From the NCBI GenBank assembly GCA_904066235.2, contig CAJFCV020000003.1, forward strand, positions 6,572,001-6,636,000: a DNA stretch of 64,000 bases, read 5' to 3'. The translations under genes were made by a program, and so were the position numbers. The notes beneath the pieces are model-generated. The model saw only the letters and a program-made list of their open reading frames with translations, had not been told where the DNA came from and made no database searches. Each line of letters starts with the position of its first letter. Positions within the stretch are counted from its first letter, which is position 1. The DNA is from Bursaphelenchus xylophilus (Eukaryota; Nematoda; Chromadorea; Rhabditida; Aphelenchoididae). Below are positions 45,901 through 58,511 of this stretch, one piece after another.

Positions 45901-48012
45901 TCGTAAGTCCAACAAAAAGTGGAACCAGGGACCTCGCAGGACAAAACACTCCAGGGCCGATTTCGAAATTTTAAATTTAAATCTTTTTGGTTCTTCAGAG
46001 ATGCCGAGCACCGCTGAGATCATTCAGAAGTGTCTGAACGTGAACCCTTTCGACCTCAAGTTCCGGGAGGCCAATATGCAAATTAATGGTCAGAACGAAC
46101 AGACTCCGGACAGTGGCGGTCAGATCAATCTCCCGACGACTCCATCTGGCCTTTCCATGCTCAAGTTACCCTCCACTTTGGCTCAATCTCCAAGCATTTT
46201 CTCCAATTTGAATGTTTTAAATGCGGCCGATCTGGAGAGCGGACTCAGAAAAACGATGGATTTTCAGCGAAAGGTCCAACAAGTAAATAAAAACAATCAA
46301 AACACTAGAACCTACTGTATTTTTAGTTACGTGACAATGCAAACTTGGTCAAACAGGAAGGCAATCGAACTCCTTGCACTGCCGATGTTCTGAATGCCGT
46401 GCTGGACATGAATATGAACCATCTGGGGAATGGGCCGATTACAATTCCTTCCACCTCGTCACTCGTTGCTGGTCTTGCAGCAGCAGCCCAAAGTGTGTCG
46501 ACTGTCGCTACATCCGCGGATTCCATGAATCTGGTGAATACGATGACCTCTTCGGGCACTGACCCGATTGTCAAGGAGCTGAAGGCTCTTGATTCGACTC
46601 CTTCTACCACCAAGTCTGATGATTGCAGCGCCTCCACTTCTCAAGTCACATCTCAAGCAAACTCATTTCCTCCGACATCTGAATCTGAGGCTTCGAATAC
46701 CGATCGGGGTTCGAATCTTCTGCACGCCAGCAGCATCTCCAACATGATCTCTAATTCAAGCACCCTTACCTTAAATCCTGTAAATAATAGTATGCCTAAT
46801 CTGCATAGCAATTTCAATTCTAATCCTCCAACGACGACAGGGCCACCTTCTAATGGTCTTCTAAGTGCACGCGCCAGCCCTGCCTTGAATGTTTCGCCGC
46901 GATCGACGGTTCTGGAGTAAGTAGACTCATCCCGGATTCATAATCGATACCTTTTGCAGTTTGAACAAACCTCTCCTCAACAATGGCCTGGATTCCCTAT
47001 CATGTGTGAATACTGATGCCTGGGATACCTTGAATGATATCAAGCCCTTGATCAACAAGCCCTACAGTTCTTATGAGACCCTTCACGGTCGATTGGAACT
47101 AAATACCAGCGCTGCTGGCAGCGATATTGGGTCTCAACCAAACTCGCTTGATGGGCCCAATAAGCCAAGGAAATACGCGCGATATCATAATCCTGGGTAA
47201 GCCTTTAAAAAATCTTTTATATACGATTATAGGGAAGTTTATGTGCCCAATTTTACTTAATTTTTCCGCATGACAATTTACTATTTTTCAAAGCGTGACA
47301 CGAATATTTCTTAGCATTTTAATTTCATTTGCGATAAATATTGTTACAAAATTGTAGTAGAGGGTGAGGGTGTAATCAGAAGACAAAATATCTTTGCTTT
47401 TCGGGCATTTGTATCGGACTGAAATAGATAAGAGATGAGCATAATTGAAACTAACTGGTTACATTAAAATGACGTCATTGAAATCGTCAATTATTGCAAT
47501 AATTTATCTGTTATAACTGTGGTTGCAGAAGTAATGAGAGTCACACGACTCAAAGTAGTGGCCGCGGTCGGGGAAGACGCTCTCTGACCAGTGAAATGCC
47601 TCCAGACGAAAGAAGGATGACAATTCTGGAGAGAAATAAGGCTGCTGCAGTCAGATATCGTAAGAGAAAGAAGGAGGAACACGATGAAATGATGACCCGA
47701 GCACAGACATTAGAACAGGATAAGGTGAGAGTTATTTCAACTTTTAATTTTACAAAGTTTACAATTTTTAAATTTATTTCTTTACAGATTTATTTGCAAA
47801 CTCAGAACTCAGTCCTAAGGCGAGAAGTGGAGCGACTGACAGAGATGTTGAAGATCCGAGATGCTCGATGTATTTGCCGGAATGCCAGTGGCCTCCCTTT
47901 ATTTAACGGAGCCGATCTAAACAACGATCATTTGGATTCGGAGTCCAAGAACTTGGCCGCCATGACATCCAGTGGCCTCGATCACACTCAATTCCTCCTT
48001 CAGAACAACTAG
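42952..48012 (+). CDS. atf-7: bZIP transcription factor, ATF-2/ATF-7 (CRE-BPa) class
   Basis: ATF-7 is a CREB/ATF2-family factor controlled by p38 MAP kinase in nematode immunity; the role here is inferred from the family. Six exons (42952-43069, 45999-46282, 46327-46916, 46960-47196, 47529-47724, 47788-48012) sum to 549 residues for the form using the upstream first exon. Exon 2 opens with '[20 protein letters not shown]' then KFREAN, resembling the ATF2 N-terminal region that ends in NPFE-x-x-F(K/R)KA. The middle is Ser/Thr/Asn-rich and low in complexity. The bZIP is C-terminal: basic region '[20 protein letters not shown]', then a leucine zipper with heptads through '[19 protein letters not shown]'. 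It ends in ...LLQNN. A second candidate first exon lies at 45824-45902 with the same splice phase. The first intron is 2.9 kb. Confidence 0.88.
43070..45823. other. Long first intron of the bZIP gene, likely holding an internal promoter
   Basis: This 2.75 kb stretch separates the two candidate first exons. It contains a run of nine G near 45530 and open frames on both strands (for example 44515-44928) that lack family patterns. It probably holds the regulatory sequence for the downstream first exon at 45824. No gene is supported. Confidence 0.45.
45824..45902 (+). CDS. Alternative first exon of the bZIP gene
   Basis: The exon begins [20 protein letters not shown] and ends in a GTAAGT donor at 45903. 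It is 79 nt, phase 1, identical in phase to the upstream first exon, so either joins exon 2 at 45999 in frame (Q-M-P-S-T versus E-M-P-S-T). It carries a TPTPT run reminiscent of MAP-kinase-targeted threonines in ATF2. Its short intron (96 nt) suggests it is genuine. Use as an alternative isoform is inferred. Confidence 0.6.
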
Positions 48013-50876
48013 TCTTTGGATAATTTATCTTTTGTTTGGTTTATGATGCTTTCCGTCGCCATTCTTTGGGTGTTCCGTTCTTGCCACGGTGATTCTTTTA
48101 ATCTTCTGAATTGGCTCTTACCTGGCGTTGGCTGTGGCACAGACCGTAAACTTTTTAGAGCATCTATAAAATGGCGGACGTAGATGTTGAAGCCATAAAT
48201 ATGGCTCCCGAATCTCTCTCCCTCCCCATCTGATAAGAGTTTACCCTTATTTATATAGTCGCACTGTTGTTGATACTCTGACATTCCGGTGATTCAGTCC
48301 CTTTTTGCATCATTTTCCTCATTTTCCCCTCCAAACTTCTACTTTTTACAATAACCTAAAGACGTGTACATTGTTTTCTAAATCTGACAGAATTGATTCT
48401 ATCTGTTTTTATCTTTATCAGAATGAAGTTCTTCGAGTATTGAAAGGGGGAATGTGTGAGCGAGGAAAGGAGTGGGACCTCAGAATGGTCGTTGCCACAT
48501 CTCATGCATCTTAAACAAGAAAACCCATTCCAGGCAGAGACAAACCCACAGTTATTCTAAGGTTGGATACCAGGCCGGGTCTTTTCACTTCGATTTTCTT
48601 TAAATTTGTTTCAAACCAGTGCTATTATGGTTGGCGTCTGCAAGAGCTACAATTCGATGATGGTCGGAATGTTAATTTTACTGCCCCAGGCGTTTCTGTT
48701 TCGAAATGAATGATTCGGAAGTCATGTGATAATAATTCTAAGTGATTTAGCCGGGCAGACAATGGATCACTCTTTTTTTCTGATCCATTTATTCGTCGCT
48801 TTCGGAATTTATGGATATGGCCAGACTCTAAAGGTTCTGCAACATTTGTTTATTAAAGGGGCTACTTAACTCGACCTCACACATGACTTTGATCTAGGAT
48901 GATGGTATCGATAGGTTGCTTCAGATTTTGTGCATGAAAACCTTTGGTTCAATTAATATACACCATTTCTTCAACAGTTTTCGATCATTACAAACATTTT
49001 TTTGAAGGCTATTTGAATGTCGCAATCAAATTTGTAGCTTTAATAATAGCTCTGGCGTTTCTAAAAATAATCTTTTTTGATTTGATTCTTTATCCACTAT
49101 CTTACTCGATATTCATTTTGATGATCAAATCAGAAGGATGTTTTATGTGCGACGAAGAATCGAATTCAAATCCCATTTCCCATGCACATGTTATGTGTTA
49201 TATATATCCTTTTTTCTTTTATTTTGTCTGTTGGATGGATATTAGAATAATGGAGAATAGGCTCAAATTATGTTTTCAATCATTCCCGAGTTATTCGTGT
49301 CATAAAAGTTGGCCACAGATGGTGGGACGTCGATCTGGGGTCGTCTATTACCCATTTAAAATGATCAATTTGCAGCCAAGTGTCACTTTTTCAGCCCTCA
49401 GGGTGAAGGATGGGAGCGAACTCAGAGCCTGAGGAAATGAGAATAAACCCACGGAAATCGCGGTTTCCTCGAGGGAATCGGGAACGCTTCTTATTCGGAT
49501 GATCATAGCCTTCTGACTTGTCCCATTATAATGTAATTGGTCTTTTTTTGGGTTGAATTAGTCCGCAGAGCTTCTAATGTTTTGGGGGGTCCCTCTTTTT
49601 AGGCCAGTCCAGACCGAGGATCGCCGACCTTTTTGGCTGGGAATATTCGTTTTTACGGTCAGCACATTCCCGAGCAGACTTCCAATTTTATGGTCATCAC
49701 ACGTGAAGGGCCAGCGACTTGCCCTTGGGGCAAGGCCTGGTTTTTATTTTGCATATGTTTTTTGGGGGCTCTGATTTGGGAAGTTTGCTTGCTTCAAAAC
49801 TTTATTTGTTTACTCACAGGGTAAACAAATGGGGTGCAGAAATTATTTGAGGTTTTTAATCTGCGCAGTGCCCGGCCACCCTATAATATAATATTTCATC
49901 ATTGAGACAGTCGGCTCGGAAGTGGCTCCGTCGAGACCCGAAGGGCGGTTGATTTATTTCCTGAGGCGCATTATAGGCTCTTATGTGGAAGTATTTGAAT
50001 TTCAGAGGCCGAATGCCTTCCCCATTCTCTGATTATGGATATTATCCACTGGGGACGCGCAACAAAAATTTTTGGTTTCCAAATTCAGGACTGTTCATTT
50101 GCCGCCTCCGGCAGTTGTTTGTATTTGGTGACCTTCGAGCCTTTTATAGTCTTGGTGGTTTTCCTTTTGAAACACCGCTATCAGAGGCAATGACGAGGAT
50201 TCAGGGAGGCCAACGGACCAGTCTAAGCAATGACTGAAAATCTTTTGGACAATCCAAAAAGTGGAGGCCTCCGGGGTGTCTGCAAATCCGCTCACGCAGA
50301 CCTGTCGTGACTCCCATGAAATCGATCTCTTTTTGATTCACAGCACCTCTTTGGCATCATTTAATGCGGCCACATCTTCTGTTTCCTTCGTCTCCGTTAA
50401 GCGACTTTCGTGGCTTGAGTTTCAACGGCCGTGCTGTGCCGCCTTCATATCCGTCCCTTCTTTTAGCTGATTACAGGAAAATGTGTCCCTCCTATTTCCC
50501 TGATTCCGTCTAGTTGGAGGTGAGCGCGAGAACGGAACGGTGTGTCTTGCGGGTCGTTTGGTTTTGCGACAGGAAAGGAGAAACCTCAGCCAGTCTCAAC
50601 CACCCAGCTCAGCGAATATAGATTCTATTCGAGGCGGTTCAACAAACCACGGACCTCTCCAAAACGCCGCCTCTTCATGTTTTGTTTCTGAAACATTGTG
50701 CAGGGACGCTGAAGGGACACAAACATTGGCTGGCGTCCCTTTATGCGGCAAATTACAGGCTTTTTAATTTGATTGCCTTGGCTTGTCATCACCTTTAACT
50801 CTACTGCTACAACTACGGTTAATTCGGGATATCTTTGGCTTCGACCGGGGTTCCGCGCCTTCTTATTTTGAACTGA
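48013..50876. other. Intergenic, about 2.9 kb, no supported gene
   Basis: The longest open frame (48944-49432, plus) begins at a TTG, is rich in Phe/Ile/Tyr and matches no family I recognise; it is probably chance in AT-rich sequence. The rest probably holds the bZIP 3' UTR and the control region of the downstream amine receptor. Confidence 0.45.
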
Positions 50877-53098
50877 ATGAACAAGTCCTTCCCAGCAAAT
50901 TATCACATTGTTTTCCTGCCATCCTCCACCACCTCCAATCTACATCCCCATGATGCCTTATCCCTTATGAATTCTACCTTATCGTATGTTGAAGAACCTA
51001 CCAATTTACTGTACACTCATCCCTTTCTGGCCACTTTAATATCTCTGTTGGTGGTGTGTATGATCATCGCGACCTTGGTTGGCAACATTATGGTTTGTTT
51101 GGCAGTTATTTTGGTGAGGAAATTGAAGGCTCAGCCTGCTAATTTGCTACTGGTATCATTGGCGGTGGCTGATTTCAGCGTGGGTCTATTTGTAATGCCT
51201 ATCGCTCTGGTGGTTATTTTGGAGGACAAATGGATCTTGGGTATGTGACTTTGGGAAAGGTCGCTTTCGATTATTGACACTGTTTGATCATGTATTTCAA
51301 ATGATATTCAGGACCCTTGTTTTAGTTTCAAACAAACTCTGTGCAAATAAAGACCGGCCTAAGCCTGGCGGGGATAATCGTAGAGACCAAAGGGAATATC
51401 AAATTTTCGGTTTTTGTTTTAGCCACTCTTAGGTATGGGTAGGGAGGGCACCATCCCTCCAACTGGTTCCTCCAGGAATTGCCCGACTTTTCCGTCCGTT
51501 TTTTGTTTCGCTTCCGCCAAGATGATGAGGTAAACAATAGATAAAATAATTGGATTACAAGTGGCACTTCATTGGATAAGGGTTTCGTTTTAAGGCTCCA
51601 AAATGTATCCTTATGCAGCAAACGAAATTCAAGCCCAGAAAAAGTTATCTGCGAATCTCTAAAAATCGCTATTCAGGAAGGACAATATGTCTATTGTGGA
51701 CGTCTGCGGACCTAATGTTGTGCTCCGCGTCAATTTTGAATCTTTGCATGATCTGCATCGACCGGTATTTCGCTGTGATCAAAGCCCTCACCTACTCAGC
51801 CAAGAGGACTCGTGGTCGTATTTTATGTTACATTCTGGTGGTCTGGGTGTTTGCTCTCTTGGTTAGTACAACTCCGCTAATCGTATTGCCCACTAATCAC
51901 TCCGAAAACTCTTGTCAGGTAAGTAATTTTAATTCCTTTTCTGATTTGTTTGGCAGCAGTGTGCAATTTAAAGAAGGAAAAAACCAAAATATTATGACTA
52001 CAGGTATCTCAGCATCAGTTATATCAAATATACGCAACAGTCATTTCTTTCTACGCGCCCTGTCTGATCATGGTCATATTGTACTGGAGGATGTGGCAGG
52101 CTGCAAAGTTATTGCAAAAGAAGGATCACATGAACACTAAATGGTCCGTGTCTTCTAAACAGCCAGAGGCAAAAACAAAAAGTAATAACGGCACGATGAA
52201 GAACGGCTTCGGGGAATCACCGAAACGGCATCACCGGCCTTCTGCTCTGTTGCACGCAGTCCGGGTTCCCTTGGTATGGAGGAAATTTGAATATTCAAAT
52301 TAAATTAATTTACAGATGCATTCCAACTCCCGTAATCATCACGAAAGGACAGAAGACAAAGCCCGGAAGACCCTGGGAGTGATCATGAGTGTGTTCATCG
52401 TCTGTTGGGTACCCTTTTTCATTCTGGCTCTCCTCAAATCTCAGTATATCCCGGATGTTCCCAAATGGCTGGACGTTTTATTTTTGTGGTTAGGATACTC
52501 AAACAGGTGAGATTACATAAGATTATACAAGTTTACGTGGTTCTTTACGTTGTCTTTTCAGCATGTTGAATCCGTTAATTTATTGTAAGTACAACAGAGA
52601 GTTCCGGGTACCCTTCCGCGAGATGTTATGTTGTCGCTTCAGTACGATGCAAACTGTAATGCGGAATGAAAGTTTTCACAGCAAGTTTGGACCTCCAAAG
52701 TAAGCGTCATATAATGGATATTATGCACACGCGGGGTGCTCTTTGCATTCATATTCATTTCCTTTCTCTCTTTTCTTTTTATGTTTTATTTCGTTTTATT
52801 TTTGGAGTTTTGTAAATATTACTCATAATGCCTAACTGAAATACAAATTTTGCTTTATTTATTATATTTTAGTTTTAGGAACTGCAATCTATAGTATTCA
52901 TAATTTTATAAGCATTATTGACCAACTATTTTTAGCCTGAGTGAACTCCGGACTTCCACAGTAACTTGTGCCGTCCCTGCCATGTCCGTGACGGCATTCC
53001 CACCTCCAGAATTCGAGTTAAATAACAATAACACCACCTTTTCACTTAATGCTGAAAACCGCGGCCTTGAGATTTCAAAACGGATAGCTCATATTTAA
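50877..53098 (+). CDS. Biogenic-amine GPCR, 5-HT6/SER-5-like
   Basis: Rhodopsin-class aminergic receptor on neurons or muscle. Six exons (50877-51240, 51677-51918, 52004-52273, 52316-52506, 52562-52699, 52936-53098) sum to 455 residues. Helix 1 has 'VGNIMVCLAVILVRKL'. Helix 2 has 'LLLVSLAVADFSVGLFVMPI'. Helix 3 carries the amine-binding Asp in 'LLWTSADLMLCSASILNLCM', then IDRYFAV (DRY). Helix 6 is 'RKTLGVIMSVFIVCWVPFFI' and helix 7 'LWLGYSNSMLNPLIYCKYN' (NPxxY). The short third loop is rich in Lys and Asn. The 'SADLMLCSASILNLC' block resembles 5-HT6 and nematode SER-5 receptors, but amine selectivity cannot be fixed. Helix 5 is 'QIYATVISFYAPCLIMVILY', lacking the usual serine cluster. The stop is 99 bp from the converging acyl-CoA reductase stop. 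Confidence 0.88.
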
Positions 53099-53197
53099 AT
53101 CTCGGTTACAATTTTTCTTTCATTGTAATACTTATAGGCACGTAATATTATTACATGCCGTTTTGTTTTGATATTTATTGATGATAAAAAACCAGAT

Positions 53198-55377
53198 TTA
53201 CTGATGCTTCAGGGCGGTCTGTTGGTACTCATCCAGGCTCTTTAAGTAGACGAACGGCCTTACATCCACATTCTGGAAGGCATAGGTGAGAAGGACACCC
53301 GTTATCCACACTGTCCACTTCTGTTTCCTCGAGGTACGCCTGCAACAATGCATTATCAAAATAAAGATGAACATACCAGGCAAAGAGACGAACAATCAAC
53401 GCCCAGGCTGTCGCATTCATGACGACAGAGAGTTGTTTCAGCCTAGAATAATATAAATAAGAAAAGATGAATCAGAGATCTCACCATGCGAGATTTGCCC
53501 GGGCCTTCGGGAGATCTTCGATCTTCTCTTGGAGAAGATATGTCTTCATACCCATCAGATAATCAAACAAATAACGATCCCAATCTAACTGACGGACATC
53601 AAAGTTGAACTCTTTCTTGTCTTGCTCACTCAGAGTTTCCCACAAACACAGAAGTTTCTTCGATTTGAAAGACCAGCCACGGGTTGTAAAGTAATGCAAA
53701 GTCTCGATCATCTTCCATATCCTTCCGTAGATTTTGACAAAACTGAGAGCAATACATAATATTGCGTATAAACCTTAACTTACGTTGGTTTTCGACCAGT
53801 CAAGAAACACAAAAAGTCGAGAACATGGGCAGGAATGTAATGTTTTGTGTAGAAGTTGAACAGGAACAGGGCTCTGCTAGAATGGAAATGAGTGGAAGGA
53901 ACACGATAACATTGATCCAAGGGATATTTGAGGAAGAATCTCTGGATGTAATTAACCACTCTCTCCCATTTTACTGGATTCAGTTCTCCTGAAGAACAGT
54001 GGACAACAGGAATCTCCTGGCAACTCTTTAGTTGGATACGGTAAGCAGCCGCAACAATCAGGCAGTTAGAGACAATGTCCACGGGGATGATATCAGCTTT
54101 GGCAGTAGAGCTTCCACACATATTAGTCAAAAGGCCCTTGCCAACCTGAAATTTTAATATTTTTGCATTCATATTTACATTTTTCTTTACGATTGTTTTA
54201 ATGTTTGGTGCCCCTTTTTAACTGATGCTCGTTTTTTGTTGTCATACGCGCATGTCCATCCGTATATGCTAATTACCCAAGTCGTAACTGTTGCATTTAG
54301 ATAATGCAGACATCCCCTAGATAGGAAAAACCGACATTACAAATATCTTATCAGTCGTGCCTCGCTGAACTTTGTCTCTTTTTCTTTAGAGATCAATCGC
54401 AAGTCAGCGTAATCTTTGACCTTGTAATACCTACCCCGGCAAAGATGCCTGTAGGCCCATTCACATTGTCCGTCCATCCGGGCAAGGGTTCCTTCCAACA
54501 AGCACAAATGATGGACGGTCTCACAATAATCACGGGCATATCACCCGCATCTGTTTGCAATTGAGACTCAGCCAAGGCCTTAGCAAAAGTGTAAGTATTG
54601 GGGCGTTTCCCGAGGAGTCTCGGCGTGATCAAGTTGACCATCTCGTCGTCCATCCATTCCATGGCATCGATGATTTTCTCCGGATCTACGGGGGGTTTGT
54701 AGATGACTTCTTCTGTCTCTTTTAAGTCACAATTCGCATAAGCCGTGCTGGCGTGGACAAGACACTAAAAAACAAAAAAAAATAAACAAATAAGCGAAAA
54801 ATAGATGTGAGGAAGTGCCAGAGGCCGCAAATGCCTAGAATCTAGATTTTTAAGATGACGTACCACCAAATTTTGCATCTTGTGACACAGAGCGATCAAC
54901 CTCTGGGTTCCAATTACATTCATCTTAATGGCCACCTTCAGAACTTCATCAAATTTCACCGTGGCTGCGCAATGAAAAACCACGGAAACGGATTCACAGA
55001 GAAGAGTCTCATCGGCTGGGCTCAGGCCAAGGTCTTCGGACATCAGATCTCCATTTATGGGCACCAGCTTTTTGAATAATTCAACATCTTTTTCGCGAAT
55101 CCGATGAAAGATTTGACTCTAAAAATTAAGTTGCATCAAATCATATAATAAACAAAAAATTTAAAAAGTAAAAACGATGGCATACTTTCAACAATTTATT
55201 GAGCCGATCTCGAGGAGAATGACCCTTCAGCCCTCTTATCAACAAGTAAATCTTGTTCACATTGGGAACCGAGTACAACAACTTCTCGACCAGGACCTTG
55301 CCCAGGAAGCCAGTTCCACCAGTAATCAAAATGCTGGAGCCGTTGAAAGTATCCGCTACAGAAAGCCCAGCATCCAT
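53198..55377 (-). CDS. fard-1: Fatty acyl-CoA reductase (FAR)
   Basis: FAR enzymes reduce fatty acyl-CoA to fatty alcohol with NADPH, feeding ether-lipid and wax synthesis at peroxisome or ER membranes. Exons on the minus strand read from ATG 55377 to stop 53198; about seven exons give ~530 residues. The dinucleotide-binding motif '[19 protein letters not shown]' is followed by 'YLLIRG'. '[18 protein letters not shown]' is the family block, and the catalytic YxxxK appears as '[11 protein letters not shown]'. '[20 protein letters not shown]' with the following '[13 protein letters not shown]' is a strong FAR signature. The C-terminal sterile-like domain includes '[15 protein letters not shown]' and '[18 protein letters not shown]'. 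It ends in a hydrophobic stretch ('[11 protein letters not shown]', then '[12 protein letters not shown]'), likely a tail anchor. An upstream in-frame extension exists, but MDAGLSV is the likely start. The FAR call is secure; the paralogue name is tentative. Confidence 0.9.
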
Positions 55378-55642
55378 GGCTGATCGACAGTTAGCCGAAC
55401 CGCGAGCAGAAAGGAACAAGAATTTCTTTAGGGAGAATTCCTTCCCGTTTGTACAATCTTATCTTTTTCGTGTTTTAATCTGAACAAATAGCGTCGTACA
55501 TTGAACTGGCCTGCCTGCCAGCCCCGCCGTCGGTCCCACCCCCTTCCTCAATCACACCATATCATAAAATTATTTTATTAAAACTTTAAATTAGCACCAA
55601 AATTCCAAACGATATAATAAAAACGAGGTTAGGTTGAGGTCC

Positions 55643-58511
55643 TTAATTCCTAATGAGTGTAGATCGGCGTCGACTGCCGACGAATTGATGGGGACACAGG
55701 ATCTTACGGAAAGCCCTTCTGAATTCCAGATTCAGAATCCCATAAAGAAACGGGTTCAGGGATGAGTTGATGTAGCCCAGCCATACAAATGCTTGATGAA
55801 CCTGAAGGAATGACCAGAATAAGTGAGGCCAACCAAGAGAAGTAAGTTAAGGCCAAAAGAACTCACCTTTGGATGGAGATAACAGGATTCACAGAACGGC
55901 AAAATGACATAGGCACAAAAGAAGGGGAGCCAGCAGAATGTGAAGACAAAAATAATTACAGCGATTGTCTTGGCAGCCCGCTTCTCTTTCGCAACACTGA
56001 TCTTTTCCCTTTTTCTGAGCACTGTCGTTGTCAAGAGTTCTTCTGGAGGTTCAGCTGAGGGTGATATGGGCCCACTGTGCCGCTTCATATGCAAGGGCAA
56101 TTTGATCTTCTTGGGAGGGGGGAGGTTGTGGGGGTTATTATTATGACCACTCTTACTCTCCTCACTGCCCTTGTTCTCACTGCTTACATCGCCCATCTAA
56201 GAGACTTTTAAACGGCCATTAATTTCCTACCGTAATCCCCGAGCATGCGTCTACAAGAGGGGCCTGTTCGGGAATTAAATTTCGAGAATCCGAGGAGCCA
56301 TTTGCCAACTTGTACGTGTTCCTTTTTTCTGGAGGTGGTTGTTGGCTAATTCGCATCAGCGCACTGCGGCCTGGAATAGAAAAAGGCGAAGTTAAGACTC
56401 ATTAGATGCCATTTAGGGAACGACAAATCTTCGCCCCCAGAAAAAAAAACAAATCCAAAGTTTTCTTCTGAATTTGACTCCAAATTATTCCGAGAAACGT
56501 CAGACCCACCTCGGTTGGTTCGAATTCGTTGCCGCGCAGACATAAATATCTTCAAATAAACAATCACCATAACTGCCAGAGGCAAGAAAAAGGATCCACT
56601 GGCCGAGAAGACCACGAACGCCTTCTCACTGGAGAGTTCGCAGTGATCCTTCAATTTTTGACTCGACCAGTCGTTCCATCCGAACATTGGAGGCACAGAG
56701 ATGATCCCACTGGCTATCCAGACCTAAAGAAACATCACATTACCCATCAGACACCCCTTACCAGCAGGATAATTAGGCAGACGAATCGCGGAGTCCTCTT
56801 TTGAGCATAATTGATAGGGTCGTGGATGGCCCAATACCGGTCCAAAGCGATGGCACACAGATTCAGAATCGAAGAAGTGCAGAGCAAGATGTCTGCCGTG
56901 GTAAACAATTGACAGACTGTCACTCCGAGGAGCCATCGACCGTCTGAAATTGATTATTTCCGACAACTTATTTTCCATTATTTTATGACATTTGTTTTTA
57001 AAACAAGTGTGGTTGAATACCTGAGTGCAGGTTAACTAACTTTATTCTTCTGGGACCTGTTGTGATGACTATATTACTCAATACGAGGAATAAATGGACT
57101 ATAGGGAATTCTAGCTCAAGATTGAGTAAATAAACCACGATTTGAAAGATTGAGCTTTACTGAGCTCTTCTCCCCATCCGGGATGCAGCTAAGTCAAAAG
57201 TTAGCTGGGCGTGAAGACGGCCGGAAGTACTCTGGAAGTGCGGCGTACGACAAATTATGCAAACTGGGACTGTTTCTTCGTTTTTGACGTTTTGGGTGGA
57301 TTCGGAGTATTTCGTGGGTCAACAAGGTTCACAAGACATCACGTTAGTGCTTGCCAAAGCATTTGTAAAAAGAAATTCCGATACGAAGGACAAAAAAGGG
57401 ATTTTTCTCAGTCTTTTTTTCTAAAATTTGGATCCTAATTTGGAAAGAAACGCAGATCCATAACGAGGTTTACAGAAACAAATGTGTTTAGGAACCCACC
57501 GAAATCAGTTTCCTTCTAAACATTCCCAATCTACACCACCGAAAATAGAGTCACGGGGCCTGGGCCTAAAAATAAATGCCGCTTCCTGCAACTCCTTGGA
57601 AATGACCTAATTGTATATTGTAAATGGTCCTTGACGCCACTAAAAGCCACTGCAGACGCCACAGAATTTGTAATTCATATCGACTTTTTTTGTTATGATT
57701 CGTTCCAGTTACTCCGTAGAAAAACAAACGCATGAATGAAATCCTGAGGTCTTCAGAAATCCCACTCAAAAACAACCATTTCCGGTCATGCTAAATACTT
57801 ACTGGCAACGAATTTAACCACATGTAAAGGCATCACGATGACGGCTACGGCCAAATCTGAGGCGGCTAACGAGACCAGAAAATAATTCTGGACCTTCTTC
57901 AGAGGCCTGTAGTTGAACACCGCGACTACTACCATCGTATTTCCAATCACTGTCATTAGAATAATTACCTGAAACGGACATTAATTATCATCACGTTTCT
58001 ATTGACGCCTGAGGGCATTTGTAACGGTCGTTTTCATTATCCTAAAACGTCTCGGTCTTTTCATTTCCTTAGCCCGAGGCCAAACAAGTTTCATGGGATC
58101 CGCAGCCTTCTGGGATTATGAATTTCAGTAGTCTTTTGTTCTTATCCTCAGGTCATCAGATACGTTTCGGAGCTTAAAACAGCAGCCGTATCGTCATGCA
58201 AAAACAGAACCCGGAATGTAATAAAGATCTGAAAAAACGCCCAGTCTGTTCTAAAATATGAATGAAACTTGACAGATTCTTAGCCAAATTCGGCTTTAAT
58301 GATTTTCTTCGACCGCGTTTTGGAAACAAAAAAGAAACGGCGGACATACCACGTATGTAATGGCGCCCACAACGAGCTCAAATGTGGGGATAAACTCGGC
58401 CTCCTCGAAACTGGTACCCGACGTGAGAGAACTGGTTGTCTGCGTTATGTTGGGCAATGCGCTGGCATTAATGAGATGCTGATTGAGGGAGAATAATGTC
58501 CCCAACACCAT
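55643..58511 (-). CDS. ser-2: Tyramine/octopamine-type GPCR (SER-2-like)
   Basis: Gi/o-type aminergic receptor; nematode SER-2 responds to tyramine. Seven exons on the minus strand (58350-58511, 57803-57968, 56762-56943, 56510-56723, 56231-56370, 55867-56196, 55643-55801) sum to 450 residues. Helix 1 is '[20 protein letters not shown]' and helix 2 '[20 protein letters not shown]'. Helix 3 has the amine-binding Asp in '[20 protein letters not shown]', then [17 protein letters not shown], a stretch characteristic of the tyramine/octopamine group. '[10 protein letters not shown]' closes helix 4. The third loop is long and polar, with a PPPKKIKLP piece. Helix 6 is '[20 protein letters not shown]', helix 7 '[20 protein letters not shown]'. 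An alternative in-frame start lies at 58565. The 57 kb intron (56944-57802) is 859 nt. Group assignment is strong; SER-2 versus TYRA is inferred. Confidence 0.87.

Noticed and set aside
46700..46720. GGTTCGAATC resembling a tRNA B box
   Set aside because: It sits inside the bZIP coding exon and no matching A box or cloverleaf is present nearby.
48944..49432. A 162-codon open frame with hydrophobic segments
   Set aside because: It starts at TTG, is biased to Phe/Ile/Tyr from AT-rich sequence, has no family pattern and no splice or promoter context.
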